Below are positions 36,193-45,519 of a DNA stretch of 64,000 bases, piece by piece. Origin of the DNA: Maribellus sp. YY47 (GTDB taxonomy: Bacteria; Bacteroidota; Bacteroidia; Bacteroidales; Prolixibacteraceae); NCBI RefSeq assembly GCF_023111095.1, contig NZ_JALGYW010000026.1, forward strand, positions 1 through 64,000. The letters run 5' to 3'. The notes under the pieces are model-generated. The model did no database searches and was not told the origin of the DNA. It saw only the letters and a list, made by a program, of their open reading frames with translations. The position numbers and the translations under genes were made by a program. The stretch's first letter is position 1. Each line of letters begins with the position of its first letter.

Positions 36193-36417
36193 TTTTTCCT
36201 GTTTTTCATCTGTTTATAATTGCCTATTTTAATGGTAACAGATGGAACTCCCATTGATCATTCCTTCTGTACGCGAAAGTCTCCTCTTTTGGTCGTTTCA
36301 GTTTTTAAACAAAACGAAGATACACATTAAGCGTACCATCGATACATGAAACGAGGGCAAGTTTTACACAGAATTCTGTTTGCAACTAAAAAACGGAGAG
36401 GTCGGGTGTTTATTTTG

Positions 36418-36690
36418 TTAACATCTTGCTTTTGCCCCGCCGCCACCAAAAAAAAGCATTACTCCCAACAGGTAACCAAAGTTGTACCACCCGCCGGCAT
36501 TGGGAAAGGCATAGATCTCATAATCAGTAAAAAGGCTTGCAATAAAACTGAAAAGCAAAATAAATCCGTGCAGCAATCCTTTGAGAAATCCCGGAGGATC
36601 GGTAATGTTTCCGAGCGACTGCGTGGCGCATCCGGTAAACAACAAACCGGCAAATAGCACCACAATCAAAAAAGGTAAATAGCGTTTCAT
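36418..36690 (-). CDS. Small lipoprotein with membrane segments
   Basis: A 90-residue protein with lipobox VLFAGLLFTGC (Cys21). The following segment GFLKGLLHGFILLFSFIASLF (about 34-54) is hydrophobic, and the tail YNFGYLLGVMLFFGGGGAKARC is glycine-rich. Small proteins of this shape with GFWxGxxHG-like starts occur widely beside unrelated genes, and I know no function for them. The reading frame is clean and the signal convincing. Confidence 0.65.
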   Translation of the reverse strand: MKRYLPFLIVVLFAGLLFTGCATQSLGNITDPPGFLKGLLHGFILLFSFIASLFTDYEIYAFPNAGGWYNFGYLLGVMLFFGGGGAKARC

Positions 36691-36748
36691 ACTGGTAATC
36701 GTGTTTTTGATGAATATTTCCTCAAGTTATCATTCTCCTGGATAAGGA

Positions 36749-36797
36749 ACAAAAAAAATCGTGATTTCGGGGAATCACCAACAGAAATGAAAGTTAA
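36749..36797 (+). repeat. Dispersed intergenic repeat, copy 3 (partial)
   Basis: The end GGAATCACCAACAGAAATGA followed by AAGTT matches copies at 35261 and 35491. Downstream, ATATCCAAT / ATTGGATAT at about 36846-36870 forms a further hairpin in the same spacer. Confidence 0.45.
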
Positions 36798-36942
36798 GAT
36801 GCTTACTCTTATCCAGAATATCCAATGTAGAATTCCCAATATCCAATTTCCCTGATTTTATTGGATATTTTACATTCAAAATTGAGAATTGAATATTTTT
36901 AAAAATTGACTTTCAGAAAAACGAATCAGCAGGACATCACTT

Positions 36943-37767
36943 CTATTCCAGAATAATTGCCTGCATATAACGGATAAATTCAGGGGTATTCAGCCGGGCA
37001 TTTAGCATGACAAAATGTGGATTAATCAGATCCTCGCGGTTGTATTGCAGGGTCTCGAAACTATCGTGGCGCAACACTGCTCCACCAAACTCCTCGACCA
37101 TTAACTGACCGGGGGCGGTATCCCATTCCGAACAGGGACCGGCTTTCAGGTACATATCGGCATTTCCCTTCACCATTTGCACCTGCTTGCGCGAGCTTCC
37201 GCAATGTACAATCTCGACGTTAAAATTTCGCTGAATTTTTTCGATCAGCTCTGCCTCGCGTGGTTTAAAAAACGACCGGCTGGTAGCAATGCAAATTACA
37301 TCGCGTTCGATTACAGGCTGTTTTAACTGATGGATTTCTCCTTTTTCATTGAATTCCCAGATCCCTTCGCCTCGTTTACAGTACCACCCTGTTTTTATCA
37401 ATGGCTGGTATATCCACCCCATTTCGGGCAAAGTTCCTTTTATTAAGGCCAGGTTGGTGCAAAACTCTCCGTTGCGTTTTATAAACTCTTTGGTACCGTC
37501 CAGGGGATCAACCAAAAAGTACTTTTCCCAGTTTTTCCTGACTTCGTATGCGGGAATGGATGTCTCTTCATCCAGCACGGGGATATCCGGAAACAACGCT
37601 TTTAATCCTTCGTTTATAATCTTACTGGAAGCTTTATCTGCCCGCGTAACCGGTGTATGGTCAGCTTTGGTTTGAGCGGCAAAATCTTTGCTGTTATACA
37701 CTTCAACAATGGCTTTGCCGGCATCTGCGAGTATTTTAAATATCTGTTCCAGTTCTGATTTTTCCAT
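36943..37767 (-). CDS. cysQ: 3'(2'),5'-bisphosphate nucleotidase CysQ
   Basis: A 274-residue cytoplasmic or membrane-associated phosphatase of the inositol monophosphatase fold that converts 3'-phosphoadenosine 5'-phosphate to AMP during sulfate assimilation. The metal-binding signatures are present: PVLDEETSI, then DPLDGTKEFIKRNGEF (about 92-107), and EWDTAPGQLMVEEFGGAV near residue 215. Length fits CysQ (about 250-275). No other sulfur gene is adjacent. Confidence 0.92.
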   Translation of the reverse strand: MEKSELEQIFKILADAGKAIVEVYNSKDFAAQTKADHTPVTRADKASSKIINEGLKALFPDIPVLDEETSIPAYEVRKNWEKYFLVDPLDGTKEFIKRNGEFCTNLALIKGTLPEMGWIYQPLIKTGWYCKRGEGIWEFNEKGEIHQLKQPVIERDVICIATSRSFFKPREAELIEKIQRNFNVEIVHCGSSRKQVQMVKGNADMYLKAGPCSEWDTAPGQLMVEEFGGAVLRHDSFETLQYNREDLINPHFVMLNARLNTPEFIRYMQAIILE

Positions 37768-38114
37768 CGCGGGTTATTGGTTTCCGTAAAATTAATCCGA
37801 AACCAACTCCAAACGATTATTCCTGCCAACAATTCAAAATCATTTAAATGTTTGTTTACAATCCTCCGGGCAGGTTTGCTTCTTGCGAACGTCAAACCAA
37901 CTTCCACCCGGCATTTATACCTATCCCTTTTCGCCTATCAGTGGGGAACAATTCTTTCTTGTCGTTTAATTAAAGGTCAATCATTCCGGTTTCGCCTGGA
38001 ATCGCGAACCTTCATTAACCATTTTTCTAAGCCGTACGAGAAATGGGCTTTAACTTAATTCTTTTAGCACGATGTTAAAGAGATTACTATTTTTAGCATT
38101 ACATTAAGTAAAAA
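37768..38114. other. Intergenic, nothing recognised
   Basis: The 347-bp divergent spacer between cysQ and the methyltransferase-like gene shows no promoter match or repeat I can define. The frame at 37777-38058 (plus) lacks any protein-like features. Confidence 0.4.
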
Positions 38115-38981
38115 ATGAAACAATTCGTTAAAAGCCTGCTGAAGAATTATTTTCTGATCGCAAAAATTAGAAATCGGTTTTATCCTTCAACTCAAATAAC
38201 TCAACGCCAGTTATTCCACTATTATCAGGAATGTAAAAGAAATGAATGCTTACCAAAGCTCACAGATACCGGTTTTCGCGTCTTTTCTCAGTTCGAGGAA
38301 GACGGAAAATTGTTATTTATCTTCTCAGTGATTGGAATGACCAATAAAACATTCGTAGAAATCGGTGCTGATGATGGGATCAATAGTAATTGTGCTAATT
38401 TACATTTTAATTTTGGCTGGCATGGTCTTTTTATAGATGGAAATCCCAAGGCTATAAAACGAGGTCAAAGATTCTATAAAAAATATCCTCACTCGTGGAA
38501 CTATGCTCCCATATTCAAATGTGAAAACGTAAAACGGGAAAACATCAATCATATCATTGAAGATGCGGGATTCAAAGGAGAAACAGGGCTACTTTCAATT
38601 GATATTGATGGCAATGATTATTGGATTTGGGACGCTCTCCATATTATAAGTCCTCAGGTTGTTATTATTGAAACACATAATGAATTTGGATATGAAGATA
38701 TAGTTGTTCCTTATGATCCTGATTATTCCTTTCCGGGAGAACATCCGGTCTATCATGGTGCATCTCCTGTTGCCATGACAAAGCTAGCCAAACAAAAAGG
38801 CTATCGCCTAGTTGGCTCGAATCAGCTGGGATTCAACTTTATATTTATCAAAAATGGCATTGCCGAGAAAGAGATTCCTGAAGTTAGTGTAGAATCACTT
38901 TTACAACATCCATCTGCCATAGAAGGCTTTCGAAAATTTAACGAAATTCGGGATTGGGAATATATAAGAAATCGACATTAA
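38115..38981 (+). CDS. FkbM-like SAM-dependent methyltransferase-like protein
   Basis: A 288-residue cytoplasmic protein. The segment TFVEIGADDGINSNCANLHF (about 90-109) is a SAM-binding motif I, followed by GLFIDGNPKAIKRG as motif II and LLSIDIDGNDYWIW (about 172-185), all as in FkbM-type methyltransferases. Such proteins often modify polysaccharides or lipids. The gene is more AT-rich than its surroundings, stands alone, and is followed by what looks like a decayed aminotransferase end, which together hint at a transferred glycan-gene remnant. The substrate is unknown. Confidence 0.75.
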   Translation: MKQFVKSLLKNYFLIAKIRNRFYPSTQITQRQLFHYYQECKRNECLPKLTDTGFRVFSQFEEDGKLLFIFSVIGMTNKTFVEIGADDGINSNCANLHFNFGWHGLFIDGNPKAIKRGQRFYKKYPHSWNYAPIFKCENVKRENINHIIEDAGFKGETGLLSIDIDGNDYWIWDALHIISPQVVIIETHNEFGYEDIVVPYDPDYSFPGEHPVYHGASPVAMTKLAKQKGYRLVGSNQLGFNFIFIKNGIAEKEIPEVSVESLLQHPSAIEGFRKFNEIRDWEYIRNRH

Positions 38982-39200
38982 TTTTCACTCAGGGTTACCA
39001 TTAACTTGTAACATACAGCAATCAATTGATCTATTTCTTCGTTTGTGTGGTGCAAGGTGCAAAAGCAATCCGAACAGAGCACCATCCTTACATATATTCA
39101 TCACCGGATCAACACACAAATACTCCACGTGATCAGCATTCGCTTTAACAAACTTTTTTCAATATAAAAACCCAACTAATAAACACGGAGTAACTCTCAG
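38978..39200 (-). pseudogene. Possible remnant of a PLP-dependent aminotransferase C-terminus
   Basis: On the minus strand a stop-free stretch reads CFCTLHHTNEEIDQLIAVCY then KLMVTLSEN and a stop. HTNEEIDQLI resembles the last helix of fold-type I aminotransferases of the class III or AONS kind. Upstream, another frame reads KFVKANADHVEYLCVDPV, so at least one frameshift would separate the parts. No start codon or signature lysine is present. Confidence 0.35.
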
Positions 39201-39209
39201 ATTATTTTT

Positions 39210-39935
39210 TTAATGAAAAACCTCCTTTAAAACCTTTAGCGATTTGATCTCTCCCAGGTTTTCAAAATGAAGCTGGTAATAATCGACCAGGATTGAAAGC
39301 AATGTTTCACGCATTGACCGGGAAAGCCGAAAATCAGCCAGTTCGTTGATTTTTAGTTTTGATAAGGCGACCAGTTCAGCCGTCGCTTCTTTGTTGGCAA
39401 ACATCGGATGAGAGGGCTCGTTGGGAACCAGCGCACCTTTCCGAAGATCGAACCACGATTCAAAACTTGTTTTCTGGGTGTCAGGCAAAAATCCAAAATA
39501 TTCGGTGAGGCGAAAAAGAAAGTAGAGGTGAAAATTCTGCCAGCCGTCTTCCGTAAGATCGAAATACAGCAGGGCGCTTTTTATGAAATCGTAAAGCTCG
39601 GGATAACTTTCCTGTTCGTGAATGGTTTTATACAGCATCTCGGCCAGGAAAATGGCCTGTGTCGACTTCTTTATATCAAAAGGAATGTTCTGGTAGGCAT
39701 GCGAACTTTTTAGTTCTTTTACGCGCTGAATATCCCTCGATTGCTTTTGGTACACTTCCAGATCGAGCAGAAAAAGAGGTTGCAACAGCCCAGCTTTGTT
39801 TTTCGATTTCCGGCTTCGCGAAGCATTCACCATGAAACTCTGGCGGCCAAAGTCGCGGGTGAAAATGGTCGCAATAACACTGCTTTCACCGTATTTAATG
39901 AAATGAAGCACTATTCCTTCTGTGGCAGCGAGCAT
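39210..39935 (-). CDS. recO: DNA repair protein RecO
   Basis: A 241-residue protein with the RecO layout: an N-terminal OB-fold (ATEGIVLHFIKYGESSVIATIF, then RDFGRQSFMVNASRSRKS) and a helical C-terminal domain. RecO loads RecA on SSB-coated single strands with RecR. The four zinc cysteines of many RecOs are absent, as is common in Bacteroidota versions. It lies beside the gene for PorZ, an association seen in other Bacteroidota. Confidence 0.92.
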   Translation of the reverse strand: MLAATEGIVLHFIKYGESSVIATIFTRDFGRQSFMVNASRSRKSKNKAGLLQPLFLLDLEVYQKQSRDIQRVKELKSSHAYQNIPFDIKKSTQAIFLAEMLYKTIHEQESYPELYDFIKSALLYFDLTEDGWQNFHLYFLFRLTEYFGFLPDTQKTSFESWFDLRKGALVPNEPSHPMFANKEATAELVALSKLKINELADFRLSRSMRETLLSILVDYYQLHFENLGEIKSLKVLKEVFH

Positions 39936-40063
39936 ACTTCTGACTAGCGTTTAATGTTTAAAATAGGCAAGCACAGTGGGCCATTGACAATTGAGTTCGC
40001 AGTTAATCTGTACATATTCTTTTTCATTTACGCATTGTAGCATTTCTGCATTCGCAAATTCAG

Positions 40064-40108
40064 CCCTTCAATCCTTCAGTCCCTCTGTCCTTCAATCCCT
40101 CTGTCCCT
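40064..40108. repeat. CT-rich tandem repeat
   Basis: Units of the type TCCTTCAATCCCTCTGTCC are repeated two to three times just beyond the porZ stop codon and between it and recO. Low-complexity; no known function. Confidence 0.6.
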
Positions 40109-42425
40109 AATGAATAAACAGCAGCTTGGTAATATGGGTTTCATTCCCGTATTTATCGTTACAGAAAACGAGGTAAACCCCTGTTTTCACGCGATTTCCG
40201 TTCAGGTTTTTACCATCCCAAATTGCTTGGCCTCCCTGCGAAGTGGTTTTAAAAACCAGGTTTCCGGCAATATCGGTAATTTTTACATCGGTATCGGCCA
40301 TTAATCCGGCAACGGTAACCGGCCCGTCGTAGGTTTCGCGCACCGGATTCGGATACACATACACATCGCTGTAATCGTTGTTTCCGCCACTGGCATCGCT
40401 TTGATAGGAAATCAAGCCTTTATCGGTTCCGAAAAAAACTTCTCCGGTTTTATCGTTAATCGCAATTGATTTTATATTGTTCGACAAAAGCGGACTGTTT
40501 TCAGCCGTAAAGTGTTCCACTTCACTTTCCCCCGATTCGGAAACCAGAAAAACACCCGAACTTTTAGTTCCAAGCCATTTCCGGTTCGCCCCGTCTACAG
40601 CAATGGCCGTTACGGTTTCTGTTGACAGCAACGGATGATAAATACCGTCGTTCAGGTCCAATCCGGGCTGAGAAGCATAAAAGGGACTTGTACTCCAAAT
40701 CCGGTAAGGATTCGAGTAAACCGCCACACCTACCGACGTGCCGATCCAAATGGCTCCGTCCTGGTCTTCGGCAATCGAATACACATCGCTCATTTCTGTC
40801 AGGTACTCGTCCTTGCTGTTACTAAAATAACTGGTTACCGCCAAGCGGTATTTGTGATCGCCTGTTTTATCGACCACATAAGCATTATTGTTACGCGGAA
40901 CAAGTATCCACTTATCGTCGTTAGCATTGACCAGCAACTGACCTGTGGCTTTTCCGAGCGCCTGGCTCATCGAAAAAGATTCCCATTCGCCATCCGGACT
41001 CAGGCTGTGCAGATTATTTCCGGAAACCGCCCAGGTGCAAATCCATAAATTCCCCTGAGAATCGAAATCAATACCGCCAATACGAACGTAAGGTTCATCG
41101 GGTTGTTGAGGCAAAGCCGATTGCAACGGGCTGTTCTTGTTCGTATAACGAGCCACCAGCTGACCATCGCGAATCTCGAGCAGACCTCCGCCCCAGCTTC
41201 CTGCAAAAATATGGTTCGGGTCGTTGGGATCAACCGCCAGACAAACAATATCGTTAAAACCATCAAACCCCGGTATCTCCGATGTGCTGAAATTGGTCCA
41301 CTCGCCTGCCCTGAGCAGCTGAAAACGGGGCGCTATCCAACTGTTGTTCCACACATCCGTCCTTCCTCCGGCGGTCACCCACAAATCGGATTTATTGGCC
41401 GTCAGCGAAAACACACTATTGTCGACGGGACCATTGGGCATCAGCGATTCAAAACGATCTCCGTCGTAACGAATGAGCGCTCTACTGTTGTCCGCAATCC
41501 AGATCTCTCCATCCGCTGCCACAACCGTACTATTGGATGAAATGGACGAAACCGTTCCTCCATACAATTGGTAACGGTTGATCTTTCCCACGATTACATT
41601 TCCGGCATCCAGCAAAACAACTTCCTGTTTACCCGTGAAACTTAAATAATTGCCATCGGCTCTCATTTCCAACACTTCCGACATTCCGGAGTAATAATCC
41701 GACCAGGTGTTTCCATCGAAACGAAACGATTCATCACCTCCGCTGTCCGGCGAATAACAGGCAATCAACTGCCCCGCATGAACTTCGAGTTGAATAAATT
41801 TTCCGCCGGCATGGGGCACCGCATTTTCTTCCATCCACGAAGTGTAATCGAGCAAATTTGCGCCGCTTTCAGGAGCTTTCAACATTCCTTTTTCTGTTGC
41901 GGCATAAATCATTCCCTGGAAAAAATCAACATCGTATACGGCCACTTGTCCGCCATCGTCACCAATAAAATAAGTATCTTTAATCTCTGCCTTTTCGAGA
42001 TTTACCGCCACAATCCCAAACCCGCACGACAGGTAGGCATCGCTTCCCCGGAAAGTAATATTATGGATGGTTTTATCGGCGGTAATGGTTTTTCGTTTTA
42101 TATCTGAAAGATTGATTACTTCTCCGTCTTTCAAAATATCGAGATTACTGTTGGTGTAGGCTACCAGCAACAAATTGTTTTCAGTACTGTAAGCAATGGT
42201 TTGTATCCCAAAATCTGACAGGTTGTTGATCTTGTTTAAACTGTTGTCTTCGGTATCGAAGTAAAACAGACCGCCTTCGGTAGCACAATAGATTTTACTG
42301 TCGGAAGCCGCAACTTTTATGGCATTTGAATACGACAAATAGTCTCTCCATTTGCCCAATGTTCCTTGCGAATACGACGCCCATACTAAGGAAATGCCAA
42401 GCAGCGATAGTATAAATTTCCTCAT
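40107..42425 (-). CDS. porZ: Type IX secretion system protein PorZ
   Basis: A 772-residue exported protein, close to the length of PorZ. Signal peptide (ends SYSQ, residue 20), then [14 protein letters not shown] and two tandem beta-propellers with repeated [36 protein letters not shown] and [13 protein letters not shown] blades. A C-terminal T9SS-type domain begins [14 protein letters not shown]. PorZ belongs to the PorU/PorV/PorQ attachment complex that cleaves the sorting domain and transfers anionic LPS to cargo at the surface. At least three cargo proteins with such domains are encoded in this window. The start overlaps the end of rdgB by 4 bp. Confidence 0.9.
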   Translation of the reverse strand: MRKFILSLLGISLVWASYSQGTLGKWRDYLSYSNAIKVAASDSKIYCATEGGLFYFDTEDNSLNKINNLSDFGIQTIAYSTENNLLLVAYTNSNLDILKDGEVINLSDIKRKTITADKTIHNITFRGSDAYLSCGFGIVAVNLEKAEIKDTYFIGDDGGQVAVYDVDFFQGMIYAATEKGMLKAPESGANLLDYTSWMEENAVPHAGGKFIQLEVHAGQLIACYSPDSGGDESFRFDGNTWSDYYSGMSEVLEMRADGNYLSFTGKQEVVLLDAGNVIVGKINRYQLYGGTVSSISSNSTVVAADGEIWIADNSRALIRYDGDRFESLMPNGPVDNSVFSLTANKSDLWVTAGGRTDVWNNSWIAPRFQLLRAGEWTNFSTSEIPGFDGFNDIVCLAVDPNDPNHIFAGSWGGGLLEIRDGQLVARYTNKNSPLQSALPQQPDEPYVRIGGIDFDSQGNLWICTWAVSGNNLHSLSPDGEWESFSMSQALGKATGQLLVNANDDKWILVPRNNNAYVVDKTGDHKYRLAVTSYFSNSKDEYLTEMSDVYSIAEDQDGAIWIGTSVGVAVYSNPYRIWSTSPFYASQPGLDLNDGIYHPLLSTETVTAIAVDGANRKWLGTKSSGVFLVSESGESEVEHFTAENSPLLSNNIKSIAINDKTGEVFFGTDKGLISYQSDASGGNNDYSDVYVYPNPVRETYDGPVTVAGLMADTDVKITDIAGNLVFKTTSQGGQAIWDGKNLNGNRVKTGVYLVFCNDKYGNETHITKLLFIH

Positions 42426-43012
42426 AAACTTTTATGTTCGGTTCCCTTCAGGTGTTCGACCAGTTTCTGCACTGCCCTGCCCCGGTGGCTTATTTTATTC
42501 TTTTCCGAAAGTTCCATTTCTGCGAACGACTGATCCTTCCCGTCGGGCCTGAAAATAGGATCGTAACCAAAGCCGGCACCGCCCCTTCTTTCCTGCAAAA
42601 TCTCGCCATTTACAATACCTTCAAAAAGTACTTCTTCGCCGTTCACCACCAGCGATATCACGGTTCTAAAACGTGCCTTTCGATCATTTATTTTCTTGAG
42701 CTTATCCAGCACCTTTTGCATGTTTGCTTCTGAATTTTTTTCTTCTCCGGCATAGCGGGCCGAATAAACGCCGGGTTCTCCGTTGAGGGCTTCAATTTCC
42801 AGGCCGGTGTCGTCGGCAAAACAGTTGTAACCGTATTTGTCGTACACATAAAAAGCCTTCTGCGAAGCGTTTCCTTCAAGGGTTTCCTGTTCTTCGGGTA
42901 TATCTTCTTCGCAAGCGATGTCTTTCAGGCTAAGCAACCTGAATTCATCCCCTAAAATCGCCTGAATCTCTTTTACTTTGTGTGCGTTATTGGTAGCAAA
43001 AACCAGTTCCAT
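42422..43012 (-). CDS. rdgB: dITP/XTP pyrophosphatase RdgB
   Basis: A 196-residue cytoplasmic house-cleaning enzyme that hydrolyses ITP, dITP and XTP to monophosphates. Family signatures are [15 protein letters not shown] at the N-terminus, [26 protein letters not shown] (about 66-91, shown here in two parts of the conserved segment), GYDPIF and the C-terminal SHRGRA. The stop codon overlaps the porZ start by 4 bp, which implies translational coupling. Confidence 0.95.
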   Translation of the reverse strand: MELVFATNNAHKVKEIQAILGDEFRLLSLKDIACEEDIPEEQETLEGNASQKAFYVYDKYGYNCFADDTGLEIEALNGEPGVYSARYAGEEKNSEANMQKVLDKLKKINDRKARFRTVISLVVNGEEVLFEGIVNGEILQERRGGAGFGYDPIFRPDGKDQSFAEMELSEKNKISHRGRAVQKLVEHLKGTEHKSL

Positions 43013-43134
43013 TTTTCAAATTTTTCGTAAAAATAAAGAAATCAATCAGGTTGCCACCCGAAATACAACATTCTTTACCGCCGAAAAATGGAGGGGGAAG
43101 TAAAAATTGGTTTGGTATTAAAAAATTTGAAAAT

Positions 43135-43437
43135 TTATTCGCAGGTGCAGGAGTGAAGACAATCTACGATCTGACTTAAAATATCGAATTTCAGGTAGTA
43201 ATAAGTATTTTTCCCATCGCGTTTTGAGCACAATACTCCTTTATCCCTAAGAATTCCAAGATGATGAGAGGTGGTAGATTGTTCAATATTCAGAAGTTCG
43301 TGAATCTCGGTAACTGTCAGTTTTTTACCGCCTTCCAGGTGTTTCAAAATAGCAATACGCATGGGGTGAGCCATCGCTTTCAACATGCTTGCTGCCATTT
43401 CCAATCTTTCAACATTTAGTTCCTTTACCACTACCAT
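43135..43437 (-). CDS. ArsR-family winged-helix regulator
   Basis: A 100-residue ArsR/SmtB-type repressor: MLKAMAHPMRIAILKHL, then TVTEIHELLNIEQSTTSHHL (recognition helix, about 42-61) and the wing KRDGKNTYYYL. The C-terminus has three cysteines (DCLHSCTCE) that could bind metal or sense thiols, but the classic ELCVCDL motif is missing. It is divergent from the polyprenyl synthetase gene, and a TATATTTG core lies 20 bp upstream of its start. Confidence 0.88.
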   Translation of the reverse strand: MVVVKELNVERLEMAASMLKAMAHPMRIAILKHLEGGKKLTVTEIHELLNIEQSTTSHHLGILRDKGVLCSKRDGKNTYYYLKFDILSQIVDCLHSCTCE

Positions 43438-43456
43438 CTTAGTTTTTTTACGCTTG

Positions 43457-43464
43457 CAAATATA
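43457..43464 (-). promoter_or_regulatory. Promoter core (-7) of the arsR-type gene
   Basis: The minus strand reads TATATTTG, matching TAnnTTTG, 20 bp before the start codon. The leader would be very short; no -33 element is clear. Confidence 0.5.
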
Positions 43465-43607
43465 TAAATAATTAAGAATAACCGCTTTCCACTTCGGGTA
43501 AAACCTTTAATACCAGTTCAATGATAACTTTTTTTTTTGAAACAATCTTTTTTTAATTGAAATTGTTTTATGTTCGTTCACCAAAAGAAATCAGGACAGT
43601 TCAGAAA

Positions 43608-44582
43608 ATGAATGCATTACAAAAAATAAAGGCCCCAATAGAAAAAGAGTTAATTGATTTTGAACCATATTTCAAAAACTCGTTACAAAGTGATATTCCG
43701 CTTCTTGCGACAATTTTAAATTACCTCTACCGTACAAAAGGGAAACAACTTCGGCCCATGTTCGTTTTTTTGTCGGCCAAATTACATGGTGGCACCAACG
43801 AATTTTCGAAGCTGGCTGCCTGTTCGGTGGAGTTGCTGCACACGGCAACACTAGTTCACGACGATGTGGTGGATGAATCGTACGAACGCCGCGGAGCTTT
43901 TTCGGTAAAAGCGCTTTGGAAAAACAAACTGGCGGTATTGGTCGGAGATTACATCCTGGCAAAAGGATTACTTCTTCAGCTTGAAAACAAAAAGTACAAC
44001 TTCCTGCACCTGATTTCCAGAGCCGTTCAGGATATGAGCGAAGGCGAAATTCTGCAGATGAAAAAAAGCCGGAAACTTGATATCGACGATGATACCTATT
44101 TCGAGATCATCCGTAAAAAAACAGCTTCGCTGATTGCAACCAGCATGGCCATTGGCGCAGCTTCGGCAACGGAAGACGAGGAGATTGTGGAAAAAATGTA
44201 CCGGATCGGGCAGGATGCAGGCATTGCCTTTCAGATTAAAGACGACATTTTTGATTACCAGTCGAAAGGCTTAATCGGAAAACCGATTGGAAACGATATC
44301 AAGGAAAAGAAAATTACCCTGCCACTGCTGCACATCCTGAATAATTCGGACAGTTCAGAAAGAAAACGGATACTTCGGATGGTAAAACGCCGGAACAAAA
44401 ACAGCAAGACGGTAAAAGAGCTGATTCAACTGGTTATCAATCGCGGTGGACTGGAATATGCAGAACTCCGCATGATCGAATTTAAGGACAAAGCCATTGC
44501 CGGTTTGATGGAATTTCCGGACAGCGATGCCCGCGAATCGCTGATCGAACTGATGGAGTACATTACTACCCGGAAGAAATAA
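43608..44582 (+). CDS. Polyprenyl (octaprenyl-type) diphosphate synthase
   Basis: A trans-prenyltransferase that extends farnesyl diphosphate, typically for the menaquinone side chain in Bacteroidota. Both aspartate-rich motifs are present: LVHDDVVDES (first, about 84-93) and IKDDIFDYQ (second, about 211-219), with GKQLRPMFVFLSA before them. The frame is open from a TTG at 43557, but the ATG at 43608 gives a usual start (MNALQKIKAPIEKEL) and 324 residues. It converges with the DUF2797 gene over a bidirectional terminator. Confidence 0.93.
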   Translation: MNALQKIKAPIEKELIDFEPYFKNSLQSDIPLLATILNYLYRTKGKQLRPMFVFLSAKLHGGTNEFSKLAACSVELLHTATLVHDDVVDESYERRGAFSVKALWKNKLAVLVGDYILAKGLLLQLENKKYNFLHLISRAVQDMSEGEILQMKKSRKLDIDDDTYFEIIRKKTASLIATSMAIGAASATEDEEIVEKMYRIGQDAGIAFQIKDDIFDYQSKGLIGKPIGNDIKEKKITLPLLHILNNSDSSERKRILRMVKRRNKNSKTVKELIQLVINRGGLEYAELRMIEFKDKAIAGLMEFPDSDARESLIELMEYITTRKK

Positions 44583-44603
44583 AATAACGCTGTTGTTCGA
44601 AAA

Positions 44604-44656
44604 AACAAGGATGACATCTGCCGGGGCGATACCCAACAGATGTCATCCTTTTTTAT
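44604..44656. terminator. Bidirectional terminator
   Basis: AAGGATGACATCTG and CAGATGTCATCCTT form a perfect 14-bp stem over 16 nt, with TTTTTT on the plus strand and TTGTTTTTT on the minus strand. It serves the convergent prenyl synthase and DUF2797 genes; the DUF2797 stop codon overlaps its edge. Confidence 0.9.
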
Positions 44657-45450
44657 GCCTCCAGACTAATAAAATAGCCGTTGTGCTTGCGTACATTCAT
44701 TACATTGCTTTCATCCAATATCAGGTACTGGCCTTTAATTCCAGTCAGGGTTCCCTCTATCACGGGTTGTTTGTCGAAACCAATGCTGGTAATTTTCTCC
44801 GGGTATTTGTCAACCGGGTAATCAATCGCAGTCACCGCATCATCGGGCTCGGCATATTTCCTGAGTTCTGCCGGTAAAAGATCAATTACCTTTTTCTTTT
44901 CGGCAAGAAGATCAAATTCCTGAAGAATTTCGTTTTTCAACATCGCCCGCCAATTGGTTTTATCGGTGAAATAATTTTTCAGAAAAACCTCGATTACCCC
45001 GGCAATATGGCGGTTGGGTGTTTTGGCCACTTTAATCGCAAAACTGGCTCCCTGGTCGATCCAGCGGGTGGGAACCTGATGATTTCGGGTAACTCCTATT
45101 TTCATTTCGCTGGAAACCGCCAGGTAAACGTAATGATCGATCAGATCGTGTTTTTCGGCCCATTCGAGGTCGCGTGCCATGCCAAAATGTGATTTCGAAA
45201 ATTCGGGGCGCATAATTGACTCGCTGGCTTCGGGGGCGGTTTGCAGGCAGTTGTAGCAAAATCCCTGCCCAAACGATGTTTTGGTTTGCTTTCCACATGA
45301 AACACAGTTGATCCGGCCATCGAACCTCATTTTTATGTTTTTCCCGATCAGGGCATTCATGTCCACCCATTGGTCGCCAATGGGCAATTGGTAATTCACC
45401 GGCTTTACCAATTCTGTTTTCATTTTCAGGATGTTACCTTCGTATTGCAT
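44653..45450 (-). CDS. DUF2797 zinc-ribbon protein
   Basis: A 265-residue protein of the DUF2797 family. A zinc ribbon with Cys49, Cys52, Cys65 and Cys68 (CVSCGK then FCYNCLQ) is followed by a conserved segment HYVYLAVSSEMKIGVTRNHQ-like (YLAVSSEMKIGVTR, about 124-137) and RWIDQGA. This second part resembles the GIY-YIG-like core seen in several nuclease-related families. No signal peptide, so cytoplasmic. The function is not established. Confidence 0.8.
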   Translation of the reverse strand: MQYEGNILKMKTELVKPVNYQLPIGDQWVDMNALIGKNIKMRFDGRINCVSCGKQTKTSFGQGFCYNCLQTAPEASESIMRPEFSKSHFGMARDLEWAEKHDLIDHYVYLAVSSEMKIGVTRNHQVPTRWIDQGASFAIKVAKTPNRHIAGVIEVFLKNYFTDKTNWRAMLKNEILQEFDLLAEKKKVIDLLPAELRKYAEPDDAVTAIDYPVDKYPEKITSIGFDKQPVIEGTLTGIKGQYLILDESNVMNVRKHNGYFISLEA

Positions 45451-45519
45451 AAAATGTAAGTCTATTTTTCCAAAGGTGAAGATAGTACAGAACTTGCACC
45501 CTGCAAAGTTTGAAAAGCT

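Noticed and set aside
37777-38058. 93-codon open frame in the cysQ upstream spacer
   Set aside because: No signal, domain or plausible start context; composition is that of a chance frame.
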